Shown: one piece after another, positions 44,865-54,277 of the stretch
Numbering within the stretch: the first letter of the stretch is position 1
Layout of the letters: each line of letters begins with the position of its first letter
From: Variovorax sp. UMC13
GTDB taxonomy: Bacteria > Pseudomonadota > Gammaproteobacteria > Burkholderiales > Burkholderiaceae_C
DNA: 64,000 nt
Reading direction: 5' to 3'
Assembly (NCBI RefSeq): GCF_014170375.1
Contig: NZ_LZZW01000023.1
Coordinates: 62,001-126,000 of the forward strand
Program-made: the position numbers and the translations under genes
Notes under the pieces: generated by a model
Databases searched by the model: none
The model's input: the letters and a program-made list of their open reading frames with translations, nothing else
What the model was told of the DNA's origin: nothing

Positions 44865-46030
44865 CGCCGGCCCGCGCACCGGCGCGCGAGGGCTGGAAGG
44901 TCGGGCTGCTGTTCTCCACCACCAGCCTCACGGCGGCGGTGGAAGCGACCCAGGCCCAGGCCACGCGCCTGGCCATCGAGGAGGTGAACGCCGCCGGCGG
45001 CATCGACGGCGTGCCGCTGTTGCCGGTGGCGATCGAGGCCGGCGCAACGCCCGAGGCCTACCGCGAGGCCGCGCTGCAGCTGTGCGACCTGCACCAGGTG
45101 CCGGTGATCTTCGGCACCCACATGTCGAGCACCCGCAAGGCGGTGCTGCCGGTGGTCGAGAGCCGCCGCACGCTGCTGTTCTATCCCACGCTCTACGAGG
45201 GCTTCGAGTACTCGCCGTTCTGCATCTACACCGGCGCCGCGCCCAACCAGAACTCGGTCCCGCTCGCGCGGCACATGCTCGAGCGGCATGGCGGCCGCGT
45301 GCTCTTCGTCGGCGGCCAGTACGTCTACCCGTACGAGTCGAACCGAATCATGCGCACGCTGTTCGAGCAGGCCGGCGGCAGCGTGCTCGACGAGATCTAC
45401 CTGCCGCTGCAGAGCTCGCACGAGGACTTCATGGCGGTGATGGACCGGGTGCGCGCGCTGGCGCCCGACGCGATCTATTCCACGGTGGTGGGCAGCGACA
45501 CGCTGCGCTTCTACGAGGCCTACCAGAGCGCGGGCTTCGACCCGGCGCGGATGCCGATCGCGAGCCTGGCCACCAACGAGGCCGATGCCGCCGCGATGCG
45601 CCCCGGCGCAGCCGAAGGCCACCTCAGCGCCGCGCCCTGGTTCGCCACGCTCGACACCCCCGCCAGCCAGCGCTTCGTCGCCAGCTACGGCCAGCGCTTC
45701 GGTCCCGACGCGCCGATCACCGCGGGCGCCGAGGCCGCCTATTTCCAGGTCCACCTGTTCGCCGAAGCGGCGCGCCGCGCGGGGGGGGCGCAGCGTCCCG
45801 ATGCGCTGCTGGAGGCGCTGGGCGGGCTGGGCTTCGAGGCGCCGCAGGGCCATGTGCGCATCGATGCCGAGTCCCACCACACCTGGCTGTGGCCGCGCAT
45901 CGCGCGCATCGCGGCCAGCGGGCGCTTCGAGATCATCGCCAGCGCGAGCGAGGCCGTGCGCCCCAGCCCCTACATGATCGATCACACGCTCCAATCCGGC
46001 GTGCAGGGCGATGACAGCCAAGGCGCCTGA
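44861..46030 (+). CDS. amiC: AmiC-like cytoplasmic amide sensor
   Basis: 389 aa from a GTG that overlaps the amidase stop. Peripla_BP_5 fold without a signal peptide, so cytoplasmic: KVGLLFSTTSLTAAVEATQ, TLLFYPTLYEGFEYSPFCIYTGAAPNQN, SSHEDFMAVMDRVRALAPDAIYSTVVG, all as in Pseudomonas AmiC. There AmiC holds AmiR in an inactive complex until an amide binds. The next gene, amiR, overlaps its end by 20 bases, which supports the same pairing here. Confidence 0.9.
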   Translation: MTPARAPAREGWKVGLLFSTTSLTAAVEATQAQATRLAIEEVNAAGGIDGVPLLPVAIEAGATPEAYREAALQLCDLHQVPVIFGTHMSSTRKAVLPVVESRRTLLFYPTLYEGFEYSPFCIYTGAAPNQNSVPLARHMLERHGGRVLFVGGQYVYPYESNRIMRTLFEQAGGSVLDEIYLPLQSSHEDFMAVMDRVRALAPDAIYSTVVGSDTLRFYEAYQSAGFDPARMPIASLATNEADAAAMRPGAAEGHLSAAPWFATLDTPASQRFVASYGQRFGPDAPITAGAEAAYFQVHLFAEAARRAGGAQRPDALLEALGGLGFEAPQGHVRIDAESHHTWLWPRIARIAASGRFEIIASASEAVRPSPYMIDHTLQSGVQGDDSQGA

Positions 46031-46637
46031 GCCGCGGCCGGCACCCGCGCTGCCCGCCGTCGGGCCCCTGCTGCACGAGCTCAACGGGCTGCGCGTGGCG
46101 GTGCTGCATCCGCTCGATGCCGAGGGCAGGGTGCTGATCTCGCACCTGCAGCGCATCGGCAGCGTCGTGACCCAGCGCTGGCCCGTGCCGCCACGGCTGG
46201 ACGCGGATTTCGACGTGGTGATGCTGGCGATCGAGCTCGACCAGCGCCAGCCGACCACCGCCTTCGTCGCCTCGCGCAGCGAACTCAGCCCGCCGCTGAT
46301 CGCCATCGTCGGCTACGAGAACCCCTCGATGCTGCAGCTGGTGCTCGAGAGCGGCGCGGTCTCGGTCATCGAGCGGCCGCTGCGGCCCTTCGGCCTGCTG
46401 ACGCAACTGCTGATGGCGCGCACCCTGTGGCGCCAGCGCGCGGCCGCGCTGGCCCACATCCGCAAGCTCGAGGGCCGCTATGCCACGGTGTCCAAGCTCA
46501 CCATGGCCAAGACGCTGCTGATCGCGCGCGAAGGGCTCACCGAGCAGGAAGCGCACCGCAAGATCCAGCGCCTCGCGATGGCCGGGCGCACCACCGTCGA
46601 AGAGGTCGCCGAGACGGTGATCGCGACCTATCCCTGA
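46011..46637 (+). CDS. amiR: AmiR-like ANTAR-domain antiterminator
   Basis: 208 aa. Pseudo-receiver domain at about 25-145 (RVAVLHPLDAEGRVLISHLQRIG, without the phospho-acceptor pocket of true receivers), a coiled helix, and a C-terminal ANTAR domain (VSKLTMAKTLLIAREGLTEQEAHRKIQRLAMAGRTTVEEVAETVI) that binds twin-hairpin RNA. When released from AmiC it should stop termination in the operon leader. Last gene of the eight-gene unit. Confidence 0.92.
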   Translation: MTAKAPEPRPAPALPAVGPLLHELNGLRVAVLHPLDAEGRVLISHLQRIGSVVTQRWPVPPRLDADFDVVMLAIELDQRQPTTAFVASRSELSPPLIAIVGYENPSMLQLVLESGAVSVIERPLRPFGLLTQLLMARTLWRQRAAALAHIRKLEGRYATVSKLTMAKTLLIAREGLTEQEAHRKIQRLAMAGRTTVEEVAETVIATYP

Positions 46638-46700
46638 ACGAACACCCGCGTTCGCTCTCTTTCATTTTTCCCGACACCTTCCAACAAGGGCCTCTCATCC

Positions 46701-47855
46701 ATGTCTCCCTTCTCCTTCCAGACCGTTCCCCGCATCGTCATGCAGAGCGGTGCCGCCGCCGGCCTCGGGCCGCTGCTGGCGAGCCGCTTCGCGGTCGGCC
46801 GCGTCTGCGTGATCACCGACGCCTTCCTGCATCGCAGCGGCCTGCTCGCCCCGGCCCTCGAGAGCCTGCGGGCGCAGGGCTGGCAGGTGCAGGTGGTCGA
46901 CGACGTGCAGGCCGACCCGCCGGACCATGTCGTCGAGACCGTCACCGCCCGGGCGCGCGCATTCGGCACCCAGGTCGTGCTCGGCCTCGGCGGCGGTTCG
47001 TCGATGGACGTGGCCAAGCTGGTTGCGGTGCTGCTGGGATCGACGCAGCCCCTGGCGCAGATGTACGGCATCGACAAGGTCGAGGGCGAACGCCTGCCGC
47101 TGGTGCAGGTGCCGACGACCGCGGGCACCGGCTCGGAAGTGACGCCGATCGCGATCGTGACCACCGGCGCGACCACCAAGAGCGGCATCGTCGCGCGGCA
47201 GCTCTATGCCGACATGGCGATCCTCGATGCGACGCTGACCACCGGGCTGCCCGCGGCCATCACGGCCGCCACCGGCATCGACGCGATGGTGCATGCGATC
47301 GAGGCCTACACCAGCCGCCACCTGAAGAACCCCCTGTCGGATCACCTGGCGCTGCTCGCGCTGCGCCTGCTGGCCGACCACCTCGTGCCGGCGTGCGAAG
47401 ACGGCCGGAACCTGGCGGCGCGCGAGGCCATGCTGCTGGGCGCGATGCTCGCCGGCCAGGCCTTCGCGAACGCGCCGGTGGCAGCGGTGCATGCGCTGGC
47501 CTACCCGCTGGGCGGGCATTTCCATCTGCCGCATGGCCTGTCGAATGCGCTGGTGCTGCCGCATGTGCTGCGCTTCAACGCGGCGCACGCCGCGGCGCAC
47601 TACGCGCAGCTGGGCGAAGCCCTGCGGCCCGGCCTGCGCGGCAGCGACGGCGAGAAGACCGAGGCCTTCATCGCGCACATCGAAGGCCTGGCGGCGGCCA
47701 CGGGCCTGCCCCTGCGCCTGCGCGACCATGGCGTGGGCGAGGCCGACCTGCCGCTGCTGGCCGCCGATGCCATGAAGCAGACCCGGCTGCTGGTCAACAA
47801 CCCGCGCGAGCTGGGCGAGGCGGACGCGTTGGCGATCTACCGCCTGGCGTTCTGA
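46701..47855 (+). CDS. Iron-type (group III) alcohol dehydrogenase
   Basis: 384 aa. NAD(P)-binding GLGGGSSMDVAKL (about 94-106) and VPTTAGTGSEVTP. Metal ligands are an Asp/His set in DAMVHAIEAY and the HALAYPLGGHFHLPHG block. It is related to maleylacetate reductase, butanol dehydrogenase and other Fe-ADHs; the exact substrate is not determinable. It starts 63 bases after amiR, so it may be read from the same transcript, but it has no known place in amide use. Confidence 0.88.
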   Translation: MSPFSFQTVPRIVMQSGAAAGLGPLLASRFAVGRVCVITDAFLHRSGLLAPALESLRAQGWQVQVVDDVQADPPDHVVETVTARARAFGTQVVLGLGGGSSMDVAKLVAVLLGSTQPLAQMYGIDKVEGERLPLVQVPTTAGTGSEVTPIAIVTTGATTKSGIVARQLYADMAILDATLTTGLPAAITAATGIDAMVHAIEAYTSRHLKNPLSDHLALLALRLLADHLVPACEDGRNLAAREAMLLGAMLAGQAFANAPVAAVHALAYPLGGHFHLPHGLSNALVLPHVLRFNAAHAAAHYAQLGEALRPGLRGSDGEKTEAFIAHIEGLAAATGLPLRLRDHGVGEADLPLLAADAMKQTRLLVNNPRELGEADALAIYRLAF

Positions 47856-48004
47856 GCCGCGGCGCTCCGGCCTGGAGCCACGGCACCTGGCGCAGCGTGG
47901 GATACAGGCCGGCGCCAGGTTCGAGCGCCTATAGTCACACCAAGCCCTCGAAGCACGAGCTGCCGGCACGCCCAGATGTCTCGTCTTTGACCCAGGAGGT
48001 CTGC

Positions 48005-49132
48005 ATGCACCGTTTTCTCGCCAACAACCGCGATGAGCTCATCGCCCGGTGCAAGCTCAAGGTCGCGCAGCGTCCGCAGCGCGCGGCGACCGAAGCGCAG
48101 CTGGCCCATGGCGTGCCGATGTTCCTGGACCAGCTCACTCGCACCCTTGCGGCGGAAGACGACGACCGGCCCGAGTTGAGCATCCGGATCTCGGGGCCGT
48201 CCGGCGGGGATTCACTGGCCCTGTCCGAGATCGGCGTGAGCGCCACCGCGCACGGCAAGGAACTGCTGCATCTGGGGTACACCGTGGACCAGGTCGTGCA
48301 TGACTACGGTGACCTGTGCCAGGCGATCACCGACCTGGCGTTCGAGCGCGATGCGCCGTTTGCGGTGGGAGAGTTCCGCACGCTCAACCGCTGTCTGGAC
48401 AACGCCATCGCCGATGCGGTGACGGAGTTCAGCTCCCAGCGCGATGCGCAGATCTTTTCGCGGCAGGCGGCGGACGAAAAGCAGCGCCTGGGCTTCCTGA
48501 TCCACGAGTTGCGCAACTCGCTGGGCACGGCCACCCTGGCCGTGCGCGCGCTCGAACTGGGCAACATGGCGATCGGCGGTGCGACCGGCGCGATCCTCAA
48601 GCGCAGCCTCTCCACGCTGGGCCTGCTGATCGGCAGGGCGATCGCCGAAGTCAGCAGCACCGGCGCGGACCATGGCCAGACCTTCTCGGTCGCCTCGTTC
48701 ATCTCGGATGCCGGCCTGGCGGCCCGGCTCGATGCCAACCTGAGCGGCAGCACGCTCGATATCGGCGCGGTGGATCCTTTGCTGGCGGTCCGTGCGAACC
48801 GGGAGCTCCTGCATGCGGCGCTGGCCAACCTGCTGCAGAACGCGTTCAAGTTCACCCAGCCGAATTCGGTGGTGCGACTGAATGCCTATGCCCTGGGAGA
48901 GCAGGTCCTGATCGACGTGGAAGACCATTGCGGCGGGTTGCCTCCGGGGGGCGTCGCGCGGATGTTCGTCCCCTTCAAGGAGAACGACGACAGCAGGGCG
49001 GGCCTGGGCCTGTCCATTGCGCGGCAGAGTATCCAGGCGGAGCGCGGCACGTTGACGGTGCGGGATGTGCCGGAAACAGGTTGTGTTTTCACCATCGCGC
49101 TGCCACGCCACACGCTGGCGCCGCCGCCCTGA
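48005..49132 (+). CDS. Sensor histidine kinase (cytoplasmic)
   Basis: 375 aa. No membrane helix. The N-terminal about 150 residues are a helical RsbRD-like sensor part (FLANNRDELIARCKLKVAQRP through VDQVVHDYGDLCQAITD). An H-box FLIHELRNSLGTA follows, then an HATPase domain with LLQNAFKFTQPN (N-box), GLGLSIARQSI (G2 box) and a late TIALPRH. No response regulator gene is adjacent. The 149-base gap before it gives room for a promoter; GGAGG lies 7 bases before the ATG. Confidence 0.86.
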   Translation: MHRFLANNRDELIARCKLKVAQRPQRAATEAQLAHGVPMFLDQLTRTLAAEDDDRPELSIRISGPSGGDSLALSEIGVSATAHGKELLHLGYTVDQVVHDYGDLCQAITDLAFERDAPFAVGEFRTLNRCLDNAIADAVTEFSSQRDAQIFSRQAADEKQRLGFLIHELRNSLGTATLAVRALELGNMAIGGATGAILKRSLSTLGLLIGRAIAEVSSTGADHGQTFSVASFISDAGLAARLDANLSGSTLDIGAVDPLLAVRANRELLHAALANLLQNAFKFTQPNSVVRLNAYALGEQVLIDVEDHCGGLPPGGVARMFVPFKENDDSRAGLGLSIARQSIQAERGTLTVRDVPETGCVFTIALPRHTLAPPP

Positions 49133-49146
49133 GCAGGGAAACGTCT

Positions 49147-49335
49147 TCAGGGAGCCGCCAGCGGAAAGCGACGATGCCATGGCGCGAGCCGCATCCGACC
49201 TTCGAGTGCCTCCCGGTCCGGTCGCTGCTGGCGTCGGTCCTGTTCCCTGAGCCAGTCGACGGCCGAGGGTTGCCGCTTGCCTTCCTCGGCAGAGAGTGCC
49301 TGGATGAGGGCGATGGCCAGCTGGCGTTGATGCAT
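49147..49335 (-). CDS. Possible small basic protein
   Basis: 62 aa (MHQRQLAIALIQALSAEEGKRQPSAVDWLREQDRRQQ, then a basic tail). It lies in an otherwise empty 450-base gap between the sensor kinase and the Ala/Pro-rich protein. The helix-rich first half is plausible, but coding support is thin. Confidence 0.3.
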   Translation of the reverse strand: MHQRQLAIALIQALSAEEGKRQPSAVDWLREQDRRQQRPDREALEGRMRLAPWHRRFPLAAP

Positions 49336-49585
49336 GCGCGCAGTGTGCTGCAGCCAAGGGGCGGTCCACGTAAGCGAAGACCACGAATCAGCGGACAGGC
49401 GTTGTCCGACGTGGCGGATCGGCCTGGGCGAGGGCCGCGGCCCCCCAGAGCCTGAGCTGCATGCCTGCGCCCGCCGCAATCCCGTCCAGAAAGTGCGTAT
49501 TTCCGGCGCCGGGCCGGAGGTGGCGTTCTAGGATCGGTCCAACGTCGCGCGGTGTGCGCGGCGAAAAAATCTCCAGGACAACCTC

Positions 49586-50035
49586 ATGCGCCGCTCCATT
49601 TCCCTGCGTTCCACCGCCGCCGCCGTCATTGCCGTGACCCTCGCCTCGATGGCCATCCCGAACCTGGCCCACGCCAAGCGCATGGGCGGTGGCAAGAGCT
49701 TCGGGCGCACGGCACCGGCCGCCCCGGCCGCACGACCGGCGACGCCTGCGCCTGCAGCGCCTGCAGCGCCCGCAGCGCCTGCTGCGGCAGCACCCGCGGC
49801 AGCGGCCCCGGCGGCCGCCGCGCCGGCCGCGCGCGGTCCCGGCCTGATGGGCATCGCGGGTGCCGCCGTGGTCGGCGGCGCGGTCGGCTCCATGGCCGGC
49901 AACGCCATCGCATCGCCCCAAAAGGACGCGAAGGAGGCCGAAGCCAAGGCCGCCGAGAAGGAAGCCGCCGACCTGCAGAAGAAGGCCGACGAGGCCAAGG
50001 CGCGGGCCGACGCCGCGCGCGCCTCCACGCGCTGA
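49586..50035 (+). CDS. Exported Ala/Pro-rich protein with Tim44-like N-terminus
   Basis: 149 aa. Signal peptide to about NLAHA (residue 30), then KRMGGGKSFGR, the sequence found at the mature start of bacterial Tim44-domain proteins. A long Ala/Pro repeat follows, then a Gly-zipper-like hydrophobic patch (LMGIAGAAVVGGAVGSMAGNAIA), then a highly charged Lys/Glu/Ala helix. The Tim44 domain itself is absent. Probably periplasmic or membrane-linked; function unknown. Confidence 0.7.
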   Translation: MRRSISLRSTAAAVIAVTLASMAIPNLAHAKRMGGGKSFGRTAPAAPAARPATPAPAAPAAPAAPAAAAPAAAAPAAAAPAARGPGLMGIAGAAVVGGAVGSMAGNAIASPQKDAKEAEAKAAEKEAADLQKKADEAKARADAARASTR

Positions 50036-50083
50036 GGCCGCAGCGCGGCGGGCTCCGCCCTGCGTGTGGGTGATTTCGACTCC

Positions 50084-50096
50084 GGTCAGAATGACC
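50084..50096. promoter_or_regulatory. GGT-N7-ACC site at the norR start
   Basis: GGTCAGAATGACC, centre of a 17-base palindrome (CCGGTCA-GAA-TGACCGG), ending 6 bases before the norR ATG. It fits the GT-N7-AC rule of NorR sites and covers the place of the ribosome site, so NorR could limit its own expression. Confidence 0.55.
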
Positions 50097-50102
50097 GGGC
50101 CC

Positions 50103-51664
<1,562 letters not shown>

Positions 51665-51665
<1 letters not shown>

Positions 51666-51683
51666 GGCCGCGCCTTGCGGCCT
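51665..51683. terminator. Shared hairpin between norR and hmp ends
   Basis: AGGCCGC-GCCTT-GCGGCCT: 7 bp stem that fills the space between the two convergent stop codons. No strong T run, so it may be a weak two-way terminator. Confidence 0.5.
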
Positions 51684-52870
51684 TACTCCAGCGCCGAGGC
51701 CGGCCCGAAGAACTCGAAGCGCGACTGCGCGTCCGGCAGGCCCCAGGCACGGAGCCCGCGGCGCACCTCCCGCATGAAGGGCTTGGGCCCGAGAAAGTAG
51801 GCGTCGACGTCGCGCGTGTGCGCGGGCAGCCAGGCCTGCAGCCGCTCGCTGTCGAGCCGGCCGACCGCGTGGGGTGCGGGCGCGGCATCGGCGGCTGCCT
51901 CGTCGTAGCAGTAGAAGCGCCGCAGCTGCGGATGCCGCGCGGCGGCGGCCTCCACCTGCTCGCGGAAGGCGTGCACTTCGCCGTTGCGCGCGCAGTGGAT
52001 GAACACCACCTGCCGGCCCGTGGCCAGCGCCTGCTCGAGCATCGCCAGCGTGGGCGTGATGCCGACGCCGCCGCTGATGAGCACCAGCGGGCGTTCGCTC
52101 GCGGCCAGAACGAAGTCGCCCGACGGCGGCAGCAGGTGCAGCGTGTCACCCACCCGCACCTGGTCGTGCAGGTGGTTGGACGCCACGCCGCCGGGCTCGC
52201 GCTTCACGCTGATGCGGTAGGTCTTGCCGTTGGGCGCGGCCGACAGCGAGTAGTGGCGGCGGATGCGCTTGCCGTCCACCTCCAGCTGCAGGCCGATGTA
52301 CTGGCCGGGCGTGAAGTCCATCGGCGCGCTGCCGTCGGTGGGTGCGAAATGGAACGAGGTGATCTCGGCGCTTTCGGGCACCTTGCGCACCACGCTGAAG
52401 TCCCGCGTGCCGCGCCAGCCGCCGGGCGCTGCGGCCTGCGCGTCGTACAGCTGCTTCTCGGCACCGATGAGGATGTCGGCGAGCTGCCCATAGGCGGCGG
52501 CCCAGGCGTCGATCACCTCGTCGGTCGCCAGCTCGGCGCCTAGCACCTCGCGGATCGCGCGCAGCAGGCAGCCGCCGACGATCGGATAGTGCGCGGGCAT
52601 CACCTGCAGCGCCACGTGCTTGTGGACGATCTGCGCCGCCAGCGGGCCCATGGCCTCCAGCCGGTCGATGTTCTTCGCGTACATCAGCACACCGTTGGCC
52701 AGCGCACGCGGCTGCTCGCCACTGGCTTGGTGGGCCTCGTTGAAGAACAGGCGAAGCTCGGGATGCTCGGCCAGCAGCAGCTTGTAGAAGTGCGTGGTCA
52801 GGGCCTCGCCGCCTTGTTCGAGAAGGGGCACGGTGGACGAGACGATGGCGCGTTGGGCGGGAGTGATCAT
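51683..52870 (-). CDS. hmp: Flavohemoglobin, nitric oxide dioxygenase
   Basis: 395 aa, all three domains. Globin (1-140): Tyr in THFYKLLL (B10), Phe in LRLFFNE (CD1), and the proximal His in HKHVALQVMPAHYPIVG. FAD domain (about 150-260) with RRHYSLSAAP. NAD domain with ISGGVGITPTLAMLEQA and the end YFLGPKPFM. It oxidises NO to nitrate in the cytoplasm using O2 and NADH. A sigma-54 promoter and three NorR-type sites lie upstream, so NO induction through the neighbouring norR is expected. Confidence 0.96.
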   Translation of the reverse strand: MITPAQRAIVSSTVPLLEQGGEALTTHFYKLLLAEHPELRLFFNEAHQASGEQPRALANGVLMYAKNIDRLEAMGPLAAQIVHKHVALQVMPAHYPIVGGCLLRAIREVLGAELATDEVIDAWAAAYGQLADILIGAEKQLYDAQAAAPGGWRGTRDFSVVRKVPESAEITSFHFAPTDGSAPMDFTPGQYIGLQLEVDGKRIRRHYSLSAAPNGKTYRISVKREPGGVASNHLHDQVRVGDTLHLLPPSGDFVLAASERPLVLISGGVGITPTLAMLEQALATGRQVVFIHCARNGEVHAFREQVEAAAARHPQLRRFYCYDEAAADAAPAPHAVGRLDSERLQAWLPAHTRDVDAYFLGPKPFMREVRRGLRAWGLPDAQSRFEFFGPASALE

Positions 52871-52917
52871 GGAAGCGCGATGGGCGTTGAAGCCGTTGGA
52901 ATGGATGCCTTGTCCAT

Positions 52918-52932
52918 TGCAACGGGCGTGCC
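52918..52932 (-). promoter_or_regulatory. Sigma-54 promoter of hmp
   Basis: Minus strand reads GGCACG-CCCG-TTGCA, a full match to the core consensus, with GG and GC 10 bases apart. It lies 48 bases before the hmp ATG on the coding side. Confidence 0.78.
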
Positions 52933-52975
52933 GTGGGCCGAGCTCATTGAAATCAAGGGCTTGGAGGGTGTTCAG

Positions 52976-53030
52976 GTCGAATCGACATGGATTTTCTGCT
53001 GTCGATTCGACTTTTCACGGTCGAATCGAC
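52976..53030. promoter_or_regulatory. Three NorR enhancer sites upstream of hmp
   Basis: GTCGAATCGAC at 52976-52986, GTCGATTCGAC at 53001-53011 and GTCGAATCGAC at 53020-53030. Each is GT-N7-AC and self-complementary apart from the central base. Three sites upstream of a sigma-54 promoter is the known NorR layout. Confidence 0.75.
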
Positions 53031-53047
53031 GTGCCCTGCGTTGCAGG

Positions 53048-54181
53048 TCAGAAGACGTGCTTGACGCCCAGCATGTAGCCCATCGACGCGCCACCCGCGG
53101 TCGGTACCGGCGCGTTGACCGATCCGCTGAGGTTGGTCAGTGCCACGGTGCCCGTGCCCTTGTTGCGGAGCCGGGCCAGGTCGCCGTAGAGCTGGGTGCG
53201 CTTCGACAGGTAGTGCACATAGCCCACGCTGTACTTGTCGAAGTCGTTGCGGGTGTGGGACTGGCTGTAGCGTGCCACCTGGGCCCGCCATAGGCCCGCG
53301 CCTACCGGTGCGGTGGCGCCGATGGCCAGGGTCTCGAAGCTGAAGTCGGCCACGGCGTTGCGGCCGTCGATGCGTTCGCGTTGATAGAGGAGCATGGGCT
53401 TCACGACGCCCGCATCGAAGGACGCGCCGACGTTGGCGATCCGGTAGTCGCCGGCATAGAAGGCCGTCCCCACGCTGCGCACCGCGTCCTCGAACACGCC
53501 ATACGAGGCCGACACGTCGAAGGAACCGCGCGCGTAGCCGATGCGCCCGCCGTAGTAGTTGCCGGTGCGTTCGGTGGCCGCGTTGGCGGCGCCGCTCGAG
53601 AGGCCCGCCGCGTTGGCGACCACGGCCTTGTTCGACAGCTGTTCGCCGAAGGCGTATTGCACCGAGCCGTACAGGCCGCCCAGGTCGGCGGGCAGGAAAT
53701 AGGCGATTCCGTTGGCGGTGCGCGCATAACCGCCCACACCCGCGCGCGCGGCGCCGGTGGTCTCCACCGTGCCCAGGCCGCGCTGACCCCAGACATCGAA
53801 CTGGTTCATGTTGAGGTAGGTCGGCGCGTAGTCGCGGCCCAGCCGCAGCTCGCCGAAGCGGCCGCCGAGGCTCACCGTGGCGCGGCGTGCGAAGTCGAGT
53901 CCCGTGCCTTGCGTGGCGCCGGCCCCCACGTCGTTGTTCAGCTGGCCCTCGAGCCAGAAGCCCGCGCTGAATCCGCCGCCGAGGTCTTCGGTGCCGCGAA
54001 AGCCGAGGCGGGAGGTGCCGTTGCCGCCCGACCCCGGGCCGGTGGCGTGCGCGCCGCCCGTGGCGCTCAAGCGTGCCACGCCTGCATCGATCACGCCGAA
54101 GAGCGTTGCGGAAGAGGATTGGGCGCCTGCCACGCCGCAGGCCAGCAGTGCAAGGGCCGAGAGGATTGCATTTCTTTTCAC
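53048..54181 (-). CDS. Gram-negative trimeric porin
   Basis: 377 aa. Signal peptide KRNAILSALALLACGVAGAQ, then a beta-barrel of the Burkholderiales porin type: SSATLFGVIDAGVARLS at the start, SRLGFRGTEDLGGGFSAGFWLEGQL, RRATVSLGGRFGELRLGRDY, and a C-terminal Phe (VKHVF), as outer membrane insertion needs. It starts at the GTG with GGAG 7 bases before; an ATG ten codons upstream is possible but would disturb the signal peptide. It may serve the uptake route of the following Bug/ArgH-like genes, with which it shares strand. Confidence 0.92.
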   Translation of the reverse strand: MKRNAILSALALLACGVAGAQSSSATLFGVIDAGVARLSATGGAHATGPGSGGNGTSRLGFRGTEDLGGGFSAGFWLEGQLNNDVGAGATQGTGLDFARRATVSLGGRFGELRLGRDYAPTYLNMNQFDVWGQRGLGTVETTGAARAGVGGYARTANGIAYFLPADLGGLYGSVQYAFGEQLSNKAVVANAAGLSSGAANAATERTGNYYGGRIGYARGSFDVSASYGVFEDAVRSVGTAFYAGDYRIANVGASFDAGVVKPMLLYQRERIDGRNAVADFSFETLAIGATAPVGAGLWRAQVARYSQSHTRNDFDKYSVGYVHYLSKRTQLYGDLARLRNKGTGTVALTNLSGSVNAPVPTAGGASMGYMLGVKHVF

Positions 54182-54277
54182 CGAGTGTCTCCAATATTTT
54201 TTTTCGTGCATGGCTGCGCCATGCGCGGACCGTTCCGTCGGTCCGCGTGGCGCCGGGCGCGGATGCGTCCGCATCGA

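Noticed and set aside
49741-49840. Tandem repeat of GCAGCGCCTGC-type units, considered as a CRISPR or VNTR
   Set aside because: It is the in-frame Ala/Pro repeat of a secreted protein; no spacers, and no cas genes occur in the window.
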